DNA of 64,000 nt from Oenanthe sinensis (GCA_028671895.1 CM053800.1:23829886-23893885); one strand, 5' to 3'. Numbered from the stretch's first letter, positions 10,320 through 22,423 are shown. The notes: a model not told the origin generated them from the sequence alone. Made by a program: numbers and translations.

Positions 10320-10933
10320 TGACGTGGGTAAAAATAGCCCTTAAGAGATAATAAATATATCATTTATTATTTCATTAATTAGACCTGGTATGATCCAAAG
10401 GATTGGGCGCTTGAAACGAACTAGGAAAATAATTCCTAGGATCAATTGGATTTGTAATCCAAGAATCAATTGGATTTGTAAATCCAGCCCATCATCACTA
10501 TTGAAGCCATAGGCCCAGTAAGCCTCTGTTATTAGTTAATTTCGTAATTAATTAATAAGGGCTTAATTAAGGCCCGAAAAACCTATTGAAGGCCCTAATC
10601 CTAGAATGATCTAGAAACTCAAACATGGAAGGAGTCCCACAAGGACTCTCACTCCTAAGAGGTTTAGACAACCCTGACACTAGGAGACTTGGACACCAAG
10701 TCTCCTACTTCTAATATGATTCCAAGGCCTCCATGTGCCTATATAAAGGACCTAACCCCTCAACATTAGAACTATGTTGTTTGCTTGATTCTCTAAACAC
10801 AACAGAGATACGTAGGCAGTTAACGAGGACCTGAGGAAGTCACGAAACGTTAGTGCAACCATTAAAGCTTGAAGCTCTCCCAAACCTTTGTATTAATTGC
10901 ACATTAAATACACCTCATTTTTAATCCGTAACA
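10320..10933 (+). mobile_element. 3' LTR of the Tat element (614 bp)
   Basis: Starts TGACGTGGG after the polypurine tract and ends CCGTAACA at 10933, where the sequence switches to copia 3' UTR. A consensus TATA box (CTATATAAAGG) lies at 10739-10749, which suits an LTR promoter with a start a short way downstream. The 5' partner is outside the window, so LTR divergence cannot be measured. The TSD should be CTACT or similar on this side. Confidence 0.75.
10739..10749 (+). promoter_or_regulatory. TATA box of the Tat LTR promoter
   Basis: CTATATAAAGG within the 3' LTR, about 190 bp before its end. In the matching 5' LTR it would drive gag-pol transcription. Confidence 0.6.
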
Positions 10934-10984
10934 CTACTAGAACTAAAACAACTAAATAACTTATCAGACATTTCAAATGTTACT

Positions 10985-12441
10985 TAAAATTAAGCATACC
11001 TAAATCACAGACCAATCTATTAAAGGTAGATTCATCTAATGGTTTGGTAAAAATGTCTGCAAGTTGTCTTTCACTAGGGACAAAATGTAATTCAACAGTA
11101 CCATTCATTACATGTTCCCTAATGAATTAATACCTTATGTCGATGTGCTTGGTTCTGGAATGTTGTACATGATTTTCTGTTATTGTAATGACACTTGTAT
11201 TATCACAGAAAATAGGAATCTTGTTCAAGTTGAACCCATAGTCAAGTAGTTGATTCCTCATCCATAATATTTGTACACAGCAACTTCCAGCTGCAATCTA
11301 TTCAGCCTCTACAGTAGATGTAGACACTGAATTCTGCTTCTTGCTAAACCATGAAACAAGCTTATTTCCTAGAAATTGACAGAAGCCTATTGTACTTTTT
11401 CTGTCAATTCTGCAACCTGCATAGTCTGCATCTGAATAACCAATTAGATCAAATCCAGAATCTCTAGGATACCAAATTCCAAGATTTGGAGTTCCTTTGA
11501 GATATCTGAATATTTTTTTATTGCAATCAAATGAGATTCTCTAGGATCAGCCTGAAACCTAGCACAAAGACATGTAGCAAACATTATGTCTGGCCTACTT
11601 GCAATTAAATAAAGTAATGAGCCAACCATGCCTCTATAACTTGAAATGTCCACCTTAGCTTCCTTAGTATTCAGTTCAAGTTTAGTTGCAGTGGCCATGG
11701 GAGTTTTTGCAGAAGAACATTCATTTAAATCAAATTTCTTTAAGAGATCAAAAATATATTTAGTTTGATTTATAAAAATCCCATCTTTAACTTGTTTGAC
11801 TTGCAAACCAAGAAAATAGGTAAGTTCTCCCATCATGCTCATTTCATATTTACTTTGCATCAACTTAGCAAACTTTTGACAGAGTTTTTCATCAGTTGAG
11901 CCAAAAATAATGTCATCTATATAGATTTGAACAAGAATCATAGAGCCGCTAACATTTCTGTGAAAGATAGTTTTATCAACAGTACCTCTTGTAAAGTGAT
12001 TCTCAATCAAGAATTTAGATAGGGTGTCATACCAGGATCTAGGTGCTTGTTTCAATCCATACAGTGCTTTGAGAAGATAGTATACAAATCCAGGATGAAT
12101 GGGATCAATAAAACCAGGAGGTTGTTCTACATATACTTCTTCTTCCAATTCTCCTTTGAGAAAGGCACTTTTGACATCCATCTGATACACCTTGAAATTA
12201 TCATGAGCAGCATATGCTAGAAAGATTCTGATTGCTTCCAATCTTGCAACTGTGCAAATGTTTCATCAAAATCTATACCTTCTTCTTGAGAATAGCCTTT
12301 TGCTACCAATCTTGCTTTATTCCTTGTGACTGTACCAGATTCATCCATTTTGTTTCTGAACACCCATTTTGTACCAATGACAGACTTGTTCTTTGGTTTG
12401 GGCACTAGCTTCCATACCTTGTTTCTTTCAAACTGATTCAA
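10985..12441 (-). pseudogene. copia reverse transcriptase and RNase H, broken
   Basis: RT begins with NQFERNKVWKLVPKP (12441 downwards) and runs through GTKWVFRNK and ARLVAKGYSQEEGIDF. A frameshift near 12240 follows. The frame resumes with YQMDVKSAFLKGELEEEVYV, LYGLKQAPRSWYD and the catalytic YIDD (minus, near 11912-11923), all intact. A second frameshift sits in a T-run at about 11511-11519, after the SRPDIMFATCLCARFQ block. RNase H then continues to about 10985 (KSTIGFCQFLGNKLVSWF, HIDIRY, QLADIFTKPLD) with further stops, including one in the EAEYIAAGS motif. The copia order integrase-RT-RNase H is clear. It is non-functional. Confidence 0.9.
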
Positions 12442-12448
12442 CTCTTCT

Positions 12449-13105
12449 TACATAGCTATTACCCAATCAGGATCATCAAAGGCTTCTTCAATCCTTTTTG
12501 GTTCTTCTTGAGACAAAAACCTACTATACAAGCATTCATTTTGAGTTGCACTTCTAGTTTTGACACCATCATTTGCATCTCCAATAATTAATTCAAAGGG
12601 ATGGCTTTTTTTCCATTTCCTTTGAGATGGTAAATTTGTCCTTGAAGATGATGCTTAATGATTATTGGAAGTGTTATGATCATTGTGATGTGATTGACTA
12701 TTTAAGAACCCTCCCCCTGAGATGGACACTCTACTTGAAGATTGTTGAGCAGAGTTGATATCCATCGAATGATTATCAATTGATGTATTATCAGTCGATT
12801 GATGATTGTCAACTGATAAGTTATCTGTTGATGCATTGACATCAATTGATGGGAGGATTCTAGGTACTTGAATTCTTGAGATTTCCACATTATCATCACA
12901 ATCTTCACTTCTACCAATTGATTCATTTTCAAAATGTAATTGATCATGGTATCCTTCATCAAACAACCCTTGAATTTTCTTATCATCAAAGACTACATGC
13001 ATAGATTCCATAACAATGTGTAATCTAAGATTATAGACTCTGTAACTTTTGATTGTTAATCCATATCCAACAAATATAGCTTCATCTGCTTTGGCTTCAA
13101 ATTTT
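12449..13105 (-). pseudogene. copia integrase C-terminus and low-complexity linker to RT
   Basis: After the integrase core, the AKADEAIFVGYGL block leads into a Ser/Asp/Asn-rich linker. In it SID, STD, SVD and SMD recur (about 12745-12850) because the DNA repeats TCRATTGAT-like words that also crowd this element's LTR. In-frame stops lie at about 12652 and 12449. The one at 12449 replaces a Gln before EELNQF, consistent with CAA to TAA. The linker is normal for the family; the repeat is unusual. Confidence 0.8.
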
Positions 13106-13926
13106 CACAAATGTTCCCCTTGGTTTCTCAGAACAAAACATTTGCATCCAAAGACATGAAGAAAATTTACTGTTGGCTTCTTGTCCTTCTTCATCAATTG
13201 ATATGGGGTTTTGCCTTGAAATTTATTGATAATAGAAATGTTCTGAATGTAACAAGCAGTGTTGATTGCTTCTGCCCAGAAGTACGTAGGAAGTTTTTCT
13301 CCCTCTAACATAGTTCTAGCAGCTTCTATCAAGGTCCTATTTTTCCTTTCAACAACTCCATTTTGCTGTGGAGTCCTTAGAGCTGAGAAGTGATAAGTGA
13401 TACCCTTTTCTTCACAGAATTATGTTATTGTTGAGTTCTTGAATTCAGTACCATTGTCACTTCTAATTGTTTTGACCTTCCATTCAGTGCCATTGTCAAC
13501 ATTCTTCACATGATTTATAATGATTTTGCTTGCCTCATCCTTTGAGTGTAAGAAATATACCCAAGTATATCTTGTGAAGTCATCCACAATTACCAATGCA
13601 TATCTCTTTTTGGCAATTGACATTATGTTGACAGGTCCAAACAAATCCATGTGCAATAACTCCAAAGGCTTATCAATGGATGATTCGGACTTGTTTTCTT
13701 GTTTTCTTTTTTGACAGTCATCACAAAGTCCATCCTTGGTGAAATCAATTTGTGGAATGCCTCTAACCAAATTCTTCCTAACTAATTGATTCATTGATTT
13801 GAAGTTTAAATGTGCTAGCTTCTTGTGCCAAATCCAACTTTCATCTGTATTGGCTTTGCTGAGCAGACAGGTCATAGAATTAGCCTTTATAGAATTAAAG
13901 TCAGCTACATAAACATTTCCTTTTCT
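13106..13926 (-). pseudogene. copia integrase (zinc domain and DDE core), broken
   Basis: The zinc domain reads KLAHLNFKSMNQL..LCDDCQ, giving the His and Cys pairs. The catalytic core has Asp in LLHMDLFGPV, Asp in IRSDNGTEF and Glu in QQNGVVERKNRT, so the DDE triad is present. The FWAEAINTACY and PYQLMKK blocks follow. Stops interrupt it after NSTIT (near 13420, Gln codon CAA to TAA likely), after GEHL (near 13103, TGA) and just downstream of the protease (near 13930). Integrase would act on element cDNA in the nucleus. The copia position, upstream of RT, is confirmed. Confidence 0.9.
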
Positions 13927-14253
13927 TTAACCTGTCAAGAGAACATCACCAGTTTCTTTTTTGGTTATAATGCATGATCCAGTTGAAAACCACACACCAT
14001 TTCCATTATCACACAGTTTACTAATACTTAGCAGATTATGCTTTAGTCCATCAACTAGTGCTACAGGTTCAATGAAAACATTTTCACTTGTAATTGAGCC
14101 ATATCCCAGAGTATAACATTTGCCGTTGTCTCCAAAAGTAACTCCTGGGCCAGCTTTCTCCACAAACTTTATGAGCAAGGACAAATCTCCAGTCATATGC
14201 CTAGAACATCCACTATCTAGATACCAGAGACTCTTCTTCCTGTTTCCCTGCAC
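13927..14253 (-). pseudogene. copia aspartic protease
   Basis: The protease motif WYLDSGCSRHMTG is intact (catalytic Asp in DSG), followed by VTFGDNGKCYTLGYGSI and the GLKHNLLSISKLCD block that is universal in copia elements. The frame is offset from the upstream gag tail, with a frameshift between 14267 and 14253, and ends in a stop at 13927. The domain is complete but expressed only if the frame is shifted. Confidence 0.88.
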
Positions 14254-14266
14254 ACAATAAAAACAA

Positions 14267-14615
14267 TCAAGTTGCTTTTGGTACCCAAGCTGCCTTGGGT
14301 CCTCTTTTATTAGTTGCAGCCTTAGCCTTGGTTGTTAACTTTGGCTCCTTTTGTTTTGATGGATTTAACTCCACTTTAACTTTGGGAGTTGGCTTTTGAG
14401 GCTTAGACACCTTGGAACTCATGGCAAAATTTCCATGCCCTTCATTATCTATATTAGGCATGTTCCATGGCATACTAGGCATGTTCATATTTGCATATGC
14501 AAAGAAAGGATTATACATGTATGGAACTTGTACATAAGGCATATGAACATTAGGTGCAACTAAATTTGAAGATATGGCATTCATGATCAAAGGATTGGTA
14601 AGCATGGCATTTGAA
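14267..14615 (-). pseudogene. copia gag tail / gag-protease linker fragment left of the family-A insertion
   Basis: A Met/Asn/Pro-rich segment followed by a basic Lys/Pro-rich stretch ending GPKAAWVPKAT before a stop. WVPK is the usual approach to the copia protease. Reading rightwards the apparent ORF runs into the family-A LTR, but its true upstream part resumes at 33878. The shared ATGAC codons across the GTCAT duplication show that the two halves were once continuous in the same frame. Confidence 0.82.
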
Positions 14616-14620
14616 GTCAT
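14616..14620. repeat. Target-site duplication (left copy) of the family-A element
   Basis: GTCAT directly precedes the LTR start (TGAAAAGCCCCC) and matches GTCAT at 33874-33878. Confidence 0.9.
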
Positions 14621-15536
14621 TGAAAAGCCCCCAAATCCGGGGTCAGGGATTTGAATCGCCACGTCACCATCCAATCATTTACAACCTGCAATAACTCAAT
14701 ACTCCAACAAACACACATCATAGACCCCTCTCTCACACACACACAAGTTATAGTCTTAGAAACGATACACAATAAGTATCATTAGTTATTACAAACCAAA
14801 TGTACTTATCCAGGATCTCAAGCTATCAATGATAACCCCAACATGAAGTAACATTAATAACTAGATCAATACTGAAAATATATTCAACTTACTCCTGCGG
14901 AATCATTCTGAACTGAACCACCACAAAGGTGAATCTCTTACTTCCTTTCCTCGAAGTATGGAGCCAATAGTATAACATAGGTTACCGGTCTAGGGTAAGC
15001 ATAGCAAAATATCTCTCGATGATACATATAGTCGAAGTTTTCTTGTTAAAAGCATTTATACTCAACATGAAGTTTAGAAGAATATAATCTGAACAATTTA
15101 GTTCATTATATAAAATAAGACACTATTAAATATAGTGTTACCACTCTTTCATACTTCCTCTGAAGCTTTTGAAATAGAACCCGATGAACTATTTAAGTTC
15201 ACAGTTTTGAAATAATATATCAGTAACTTAGCAAGATAGCATTAACTATAGCTTTGCTAAACTCTCATAAAATAATGAATACACAGTTCAAGATACTGCA
15301 ATAATAGTTGCTTCTCAACATAAGCAAATCAAATCAATTTTAACCATACCACTTGTAAGGTTTAAAATCCAGTAAAACATTTTAAGGATTTATAAGCTGT
15401 TTGGTGTACCTCATGTAGAAGGGGGAGCCGACGGAAATACCTCCGACCTTGGTAATCACCCTAGACCGCATACGGGCCAAAGTGTTGGACCGTGCGTCAC
15501 TCAGCCTCTTACGCTGTATCTCCTAATCCACTGGAA

Positions 15537-15762
15537 TAATCTATAAACCTGGAACAGGAATTTAATCCTGGTTCTCCAAGTATATCATACTTGTTAATAG
15601 ATGAATCTATCTGACCTGGAGCCAGAATTCAATCATGGTTCCCCAAGTATATCATACTTGTTAATAGATTCATATCTCGGAATGGAACAATCTATAAACC
15701 TGGAACATGAATTTAATCCTAGTTTCCCAAGTATACAATACTTGTTAATAGATTTACCAAAC
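15537..15762 (-). repeat. Triplicated 67-84-bp block in LTR A (3' LTR copy)
   Basis: CCAAGTATA(T)CATACTTGTTAATAGAT-type cores recur at about 15576, 15643 and 15727, each after a CTGGAnC..AATTTAATC-like stretch. The same triplet is in the 5' LTR at about 30340-30560. Confidence 0.85.
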
Positions 15763-16069
15763 TCCGAATAGGTACTGCCAAAAAAATCGGGGCAGTCCTC
15801 TTACCACAAAGGTACATTGGCCTCCGCCAACGGATGTCCTTTATCAAAGAATGAAAATCATTTAAAACCACGACCCGGGAGTTAGTCGGAAAACCTCTTA
15901 TCATTTTGATAAGTTGAAAACCCTACTACAGTAGGTCAGTGATGTCAAAACACAACCGCTTTTGAGAAAGTAAATGACCTTTTACTCCATAGACTGAGTT
16001 TCCTATTTTTGATAAGTTCAAGAATATTTCATTCTTATTAAAAGAATAAAATAAAATATAAACAGATAT

Positions 16070-16335
16070 TAGGGAACCCTCACTACATGTAAATAAATTT
16101 TTTTTATGAAGGTCAGAAAATATTTTAAATAATTATTAAAGACCTTCATTTATTTTTAAATCAATGTAGAATATTTAATAAATATTCAACTAATATTTAT
16201 TAATTAATAAACAATTAATAAACTCCTTTTTAAATGAATATTCAGAATAATATTCATTAATTTAAAAAATATTCAAATAATATTTATTAACTCTATTTAA
16301 TTCCTTTATCAAAAGAATATCAAAAATAAATTTAT
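16070..16335. repeat. AT-rich imperfect repeat block in LTR A
   Basis: Dense TTAATTAATAAATATTCAA-like words. The counterpart is at about 30885-31130 in the 5' LTR. No gene. Such tracts may act as matrix-attachment-like or nucleosome-poor DNA, but nothing here shows it. Confidence 0.7.
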
Positions 16336-18916
16336 TGGAATATTTATAATCGTTATTTTAAAATAATCTGTCTCCGGCATCCCCCGGATTACAACAGTAT
16401 TTAAAATAACCTTCCGACTCCCGGTCTACATTTGAAAGTACGAAAACCGCTCTACTCTTAGAGCCTCTATACAACACCGGTATATATCTATAATACCCTT
16501 ATAACATATACACCAAAACATTTAACAATTACTCTAAATCGCAATTCAATCAGTTCGTAATTTAAATTAACAATTATATCACAACAACAACAGTTTTCAA
16601 CAGAACAGTAGTGTATGAAGTACAGGTTTCGAAAACTTGCATAAGCATAATTTAATTTCATATGCAACTCAAGAATATAACTTTTTGAAAATAAAAGTAT
16701 AAGGTTAGGAAAACTTGCATACATAGTGATACAAATGTTTTAATATGTAAAACATAGGGATATAAAATTTGCCTGGAGTCCTAGATACGTTCTCATTAAT
16801 CTAATTCTTTTACTCCAATACATAGTCATCTTATTCCTTAACATCTTTCGTATTTTAACCGACTCGAAATTATCTTATTATCTTGGCCAAAGTGGCCGTC
16901 AAAACAATGCCCTAAGAGTTGACTTTCCTGAGAATTAGTATTACACGACTCGCACTCCAACAATTTTAATAAATCAGAAAACACATAATTAAATACGAAA
17001 CCACCTCAAGGAGCTTCTTGAGTATTTGAAATATTTATCAAAAATATTTTGATTTGGAATACATGAGTTTAACTTGGTGAAATGCATTTTAAAAGTCGAG
17101 TCAACTACGGGGTTTTTCTATTTGCACCGCTTTCATTAAAATGCTCATAACTTATTAACCGTTAACTCAAATGACGCACCGTTTTCGCATGCACGATCTA
17201 GAGAATGTCTAGAATACAATACATCAAAAGTTTGTTCCTGGACAGAGGGACCATTTTCCCGAATTTACTGAAGAAGGCAGTAGCTTCTCAATGAATAGTG
17301 TCATCGCGCAACTTTGGTTCGGACATTTTTCTAAAATCGAAAAATTAACTTTCTAATACGAAACCTTTTTGGTGATCTTACTAACTGTCCAAGGTATATA
17401 TCATCCAAGTTTCATAATTTTAATCAACTCTCAAATAGTTCGTTTATAGCATCGAAGTGAGTACAAGGCAGCAGTTTGGTCTCCTTGCGCGACTTTTACT
17501 AAAACGGACTTATCTCCTAAACCGTAAATCCTATTGACATGATTCAAGTGTCAAAACAAACTATGAACCAAGATATATGCAACCATGGTCAGTAGTGTCC
17601 AAAAATAATTTATTTAAATTTCATAAATCTTGTCCAAAACAGTCCCTAATCAAACGGGCATTACGACGGCTATAAACTTAACGTTTTCCGGATTCAACTA
17701 TGTTAATTTCATTAAACAACAACCCAATCCTCAAACTAATAAATTTAACCACAACATCAGTTCATCCTCTTTACAATCTCATCACCATCATCAATCTATA
17801 ATATTCATCCAACAATATTCATTCATTTACACCCAAACTCCTTAAATCATGTATACTTAAACATAACTCAAACTCAAGCTTATAACTTAAAGTAAATCAA
17901 AGGGTGGGTGGTGTTTATACCTTCCTTGGATACTTAAACATACTAAAAAGAGCTTGTAAGCCTTAAGGGAGCCTTGATCTATGCTTATCTCCTTAAACTT
18001 GCAAGAGAAATCAAGAAACAAGTTAGTAAATTTTCGGAGTTACTATTCAGCCTCAACTTCTACAATTTATTTACCCAATCAAACCACCTCCAAAAATTAT
18101 GAAATTAAATACGTACCTTATACATATAGTGAATAAGCTATGTTTAAAATGTGGTGGGTTTTGGATGAGTATAACTGGAGTTATAAATTATTCTTTCCAC
18201 CTTGATCTAGCTGGGCAGAAAATGGAGAGATGGAAGGGGAGAGCTTTTCTACTTTACTTGCTCTCTAGCTTTTTGAAAAGTGTTGGCTGATTTTTGTGGT
18301 GACTTGTGATGTAAAGTATGACATGGTTACTAATGTCAAAGAAGTATGGTAGCTTGTGTCCTTCTTCCATCATTTAAGGAACTATGTTCCTAACTATTTA
18401 GTTACTAGTTTGGTTGGCTTTACTAGCTTAGTCTCACTTCTAGTTGCATGGTAGTCATTCCCATTTGGTTCCACCAACTCTAGTTTGCATGGCTTTGGTG
18501 TACTTCACTTGCCACCCCATGATTAATACTTAATCCTCCATATAAGTTTGATTAATTTCCGAAAGCTTTTCATCGCAGGAATTCCGTAGCGTAAATCCTT
18601 AATATTCCAAATACTCTAATTTGATTATAACCATGAACTTTCTAAATTATAATCCTCTTGGTCACAACTTAATTCTCTTACTCCTCGACATCTCGTAATT
18701 TACGAAACAATTAGTAAAAGTGAAAATCTTCGAATTTTGTTGACTTTTACATACACTCATTTTCTTTATACAATAATATGACATCTCCGGATTTCTAATA
18801 TTCCAACACTTACTTAGCGTGGGCTAAAATGTTTTTCATAATCCGTAGAATCACTATTCATTAGGATCGTTTATAAAAAAATAAAAAAAATGCGTCCAAA
18901 AATCCGGGTTATTATA

Positions 18917-18940
18917 GTCTACTCTCCTAAAAAGGATTCC
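18917..18940 (-). promoter_or_regulatory. Probable polypurine tract of family A
   Basis: On the minus strand AGGAGAGTAGAC lies directly before the LTR start at 18916. It is short and not pure purine, so the call is tentative. Confidence 0.4.
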
Positions 18941-21077
18941 GTCCTCGGAATCTAAACAAAAGTAACTAAGGGTTGTCTCTTCACCCTTTTTGATTCACCC
19001 ATACACCATTTCTGGTACTATGGTTTTATTTCTCCACATTCTCTCTTTTCAGTCATTAATCTTTATCGGTCGTAAAACACATTTTGTTCACGTCTCTATA
19101 ATTTCTTATTCTAACACGTGCCTAGCATCCACATTGATCTTTTGTAATATAGGCGTAGGGCGCGCAAAGTTTTCGTATTATAACTCTTGCGAAATAGCGC
19201 CAACGTATAAGCATTTTCCTATCATGCTTAAGAACCTACCAGCTTTAATACCCTCGAGCTTAACTCCTCTCTTTTACCATAATATTTTTAGAAATGAGAA
19301 GTCTCTCACTCCATGCTTTCTGTCTTCTCTGATTTGATTATCATACAGACGGGTTCCTTCTCGATACCCAAACATTTATCTTTTATGAAGAGCTGACTAT
19401 GCACGAGATTTTAATTGGAGATCCTTTTGTCAAACATCATTGCAACAAGATGATCAAAGTGATTCAAAGATGAATAAACTCACTTTCAAATGTATATGAG
19501 ATAAAAAAAATTCGGTATGAATGAGAACAACTATATATGTACTTGTGAAGGAAAGTCTTCAGTATGATTTGGCCTTTCAACACATAATTGTGCGTCGTCC
19601 CACCAGACTTTTGTCACACAGACAAGAAGTCACACCATATATATTGTCAATCCCAATCAGATGACTAATTGTCAAAATATAGGAAGAAGAAGAAGAAAAT
19701 GATGTTGAAAAGATGTGAGGAGTTTTCCTTCCTCAATGTGTTACGGAACTTTAACATAAAACAAGTTCGTACTTATTTAGGAATCCCTTTTTAAAAGGTC
19801 TCAAACTCACCATCCCTACTCTAGACTTCCGGCTTGAATATTTCTATGACACTCATGTTCTTCATAATTCCTAAACTCTCATCTGCACAATATAATACTC
19901 TTATATCTCATGTACGGATACTATAGCTATCGGCTACGATCATGAGTCAGATACTTTAACGAACATTTATAAGGACCTATAGTCCACAAGTTCTCACCTC
20001 CTTTAATACATCAGGTTTTTCCCAATTCTCAACAATTTCAATACGTTAACATGTCTTCTTTGCAACTCATTAATTTCCTAAAATTTACTTTACTCAATAA
20101 AAACTCACACTTTAGAGAAAATGGCATACAATTTCCTTCCTCTTTCTAAGGCTAATTAGACTTGCTCTTCGTTCTCTCTCTTCATCTTTTAGTAGACCAA
20201 AATATCATTTATGCAAACCTTGGCCATCGGTCCAGTCATTTCTTAAAATTCTATTGATTAAATCCATAAAAGTTATCGGTGTATTCATTGATCCAATTGA
20301 CATTCTAGAACTCATAATGTTCATAACTCTTATCGAATGCACCTTTTGGCAAATCATCTAGGTCCATCTCTATTTCATGATATCTGATCCTCAAATCTAT
20401 CCTCGAAGGGTAAATTATGATTCCAAAGGGTTGGATAATCTCTATCCATGGTTAGGATATTTGCTCCTAATTGTAATCTTAATCTTAATCAATTTTGGCA
20501 ATCAACACACTGACTCATGCCGTTATCATTTTCTTTAACAATCAACAAGGTGCACCTCATGGTGATAGTTTCAATCTCATCATGCCTTTCTCTAATACTT
20601 CTTATCATTGAGTAATTAATCCATTTCATCTTGGTATGTACAAACTTCTAAATACCTCTGATGCTAGTTTTATTCATGTCACTAGATCGATGTTGAATTA
20701 TATAATTTTATTAGGTAGTACCTCATAAGGTCGCTAATAATTACATCCTCAACCCATTAAGTACTACATACTCTTTTTGTTTTCCATGTATTTCCTCTAT
20801 GGAACCAATCACGGTTGCCTAACAATCTATCCTCTAAAGTGTAATAGACCTTTCACTTCCATCATAATCAAAATACCTCAATTTATCTCTATGTCCTTTA
20901 ACACAACTTCGTCATTATCGTGTAATCTTAACTTTCACCACTTTATCTCTATCGTTATTTTGAACATCCTTATGCAAACGATATTTTTCTCTTGACATTA
21001 CATCTCTTCTCTTTTCTCAAAAGAAATCAAATCTCCATTGAATGGCACTAGTAAATATCCGTTCAATATTACCTTTC
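18941..21077 (-). pseudogene. Family-A core, 3' part, with decayed Ty3/gypsy reverse transcriptase
   Basis: No long ORF. On the minus strand, about 20660-20150 translates piecemeal to RT-like blocks: a degraded CVDCQN entry, then IDLRIRYHEIEMDLDDLPKG in place of the family's DLRSGYHQI, then EHYEF, then a broken DDILV region. Stops and frame changes are frequent. The order and spacing fit gypsy RT, most likely chromovirus-type. Integrase or chromodomain would be expected between 20150 and 18941, but I cannot recognise them. Decay here is far heavier than LTR divergence suggests. Confidence 0.6.
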
Positions 21078-21082
21078 ATGCA
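21078..21082. repeat. Target-site duplication (left copy) of the Athila-like element
   Basis: ATGCA before TGATAGAATA, matching ATGCA at 27469-27473. Confidence 0.9.
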
Positions 21083-22399
21083 TGATAGAATATATTTTTA
21101 TATATATTCTATATGATTTTTATTCTCATATTTAATAGTATTTTGCATTAATTGGATATTTATTTAATAGATTTTAATGTTTTATTGCAGAAAAGAAGAA
21201 ATTCCTAAACTTGAAAGGATTTGGACTTAAAGAACTATTTTGGAGATAAAATAGAAGAAAATTCGTATTTATTGGGCTGCACGCGCTGCGTATATTGTTT
21301 GGGCCATATCTTGAGTTTCAGAAGTCAGAATTGAACGATCTTACAGCCCATGCGAAGCTTGTGGAATTATCTTTAATTCAGGAGTAGGCCAACTAACAGA
21401 ATTTTATTGGATCAGCCCAGAAACTGGACAGAACAGTCAACTACGAATTTTACATTGAAAATTCTACTTGGTTTAGGAAACCCTTTTGTAATTGTTTGAA
21501 AGCATTAAAATACTTTTGATATAGGGATATATCAGATTATTATGTATTAGGTATTATTAGACATTATTATTATTAGATAAGAGTAGTTTAGTATTAGAGT
21601 TAGATAGAGATGGATGGAGGCCACGACTTTTTCATGTGACAAGGATAATTCAAGGTTTTCTTATCCAATCTTTTCTTAATTCTTATTAGTTTAATTATGT
21701 TTCTTTTTGTTTTTAGTTGTTTTACTTATTTAATTATTAGCGAGTAGTTGTTTCTAGGGCTTAAGGGGAAGCCATGTTTGCACTATAATATTGACATGAT
21801 TTTTACAGTGATTTGATGGGTTATGTAATTCTAATTGATATGTTTTAATTATTGATTTATGTAATCAGCCGATATCATGAATTGATTCTATGCAAATAGG
21901 GGTATGGATCGAGAGATTTACTTACTAGAGGCACACATACGATTAGCAAAATTGAATTTGAGTGCGAGAGCATAATTGGATTTCTGAGAGCGTTGATGCT
22001 CGAGAGAGATTAACACTGCTCTAATTACTTGACTAATTGAATTACTAAAAATTGTTAATTGTGTAAATATGTTTCGAGAGTGTTAATGTTTGAGAGAGAT
22101 TAACAAACTCTAGTTGTATGACCACTTTTAATATTTTAGCTTATAAGTCAGTTATAGTGTAAGCATGGTGGACCTGATTGCCCTAGGTTTTTAATTTATT
22201 AATTTAGTATATTTAATTAGTGTTAGTTTTAATTAGTAGTTAATTAATATCTTCAAATATTCGTTTGCTCTTGAAACAATCTGTGATAATTAACTTGAAA
22301 TTGATAAAACCTGTCTCCTTGTGGATACAACCCGTTTGCCATTCTCTGCTAACAACAGACACCGTGCGCTTGCGGTCATAGATAAAATAAAACGCATCA
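21083..22399 (+). mobile_element. 5' LTR of the Athila-like element (1,317 bp)
   Basis: TGATAGAATA to AACGCATCA, ending directly before the PBS region. It contains several GGGCY/RGCCCA words near 21270-21420 and paired GAGAGAGATTAACA repeats near 22005-22110. No gene. Confidence 0.93.
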
Positions 22400-22405
22400 A
22401 GTTTT

Positions 22406-22423
22406 TGGCGCCGCTGCCGGGGA
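22406..22423 (+). promoter_or_regulatory. Primer binding site, tRNA-Asp type
   Basis: TGGCGCCGCTGCCGGGGA, 6 nt after the 5' LTR. It differs by one base from the TGGCGCCGTTGCCGGGGA site I know from Athila-type elements. It primes minus-strand synthesis. Confidence 0.85.

Larger units (their letters stand above)
3037..10933 (+). mobile_element. Ty3/gypsy Tat-lineage retrotransposon, 3' two-thirds
   Basis: Order in the window: protease, reverse transcriptase, RNase H, a second archaeal-type RNase H, integrase, antisense ORF, tandem-repeat 3' UTR, polypurine tract, 3' LTR. The second RNase H and an antisense ORF between integrase and the 3' LTR are recognised hallmarks of the plant Tat lineage. 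Its gag and 5' LTR are not seen; a family-B LTR occupies 1-3036 and they presumably lie left of the window. The 3' LTR end at 10933 abuts copia 3' UTR sequence, so this element is inserted in the copia element. The coding region is disabled. Confidence 0.9.
10934..14620 (-). mobile_element. Ty1/copia element, 3' (left) part: gag tail and pol
   Basis: Reads right to left: end of gag, protease, integrase, RT, RNase H, 3' UTR. It is the continuation of 33874-37209, from which it is separated by the family-A element; the 5-bp GTCAT at 14616-14620 recurs at 33874-33878 as the TSD. Gag with two zinc knuckles, a Ser/Asn-rich integrase-RT linker and an initiator-Met PBS suggest a Sirevirus-like lineage, though I cannot confirm this. 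Its 3' LTR is not in the window because the Tat element is inserted in its 3' UTR. Confidence 0.9.
14621..18916 (-). mobile_element. 3' LTR of family A (4,296 bp)
   Basis: On the minus strand starts TATAATAACCCGG at 18916 (TG changed to TA) and ends TTTTCA at 14621. By eye about 95% identical to the 5' LTR outside indels. Relative to it, it lacks about 131 bp (junction 14968/14969), 414 bp (near 15417) and 222 bp (near 16795), and it retains about 55 bp near 18847-18902 that the 5' LTR has lost. Short ORFs inside (for example 17630-17845) recur in the other LTR with no domain and are not called. Confidence 0.92.

Noticed and set aside
17630..17845. 71-codon ORF repeated at 32641-32856
   Set aside because: It recurs only because it lies in both family-A LTRs. 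It has low complexity (Asn/Gln/His/Ser) and no domain.
19000..19340. Plus-strand 115-codon ORF in the family-A core
   Set aside because: Opposite to the element's orientation, no ATG-context or domain, and in heavily decayed sequence.
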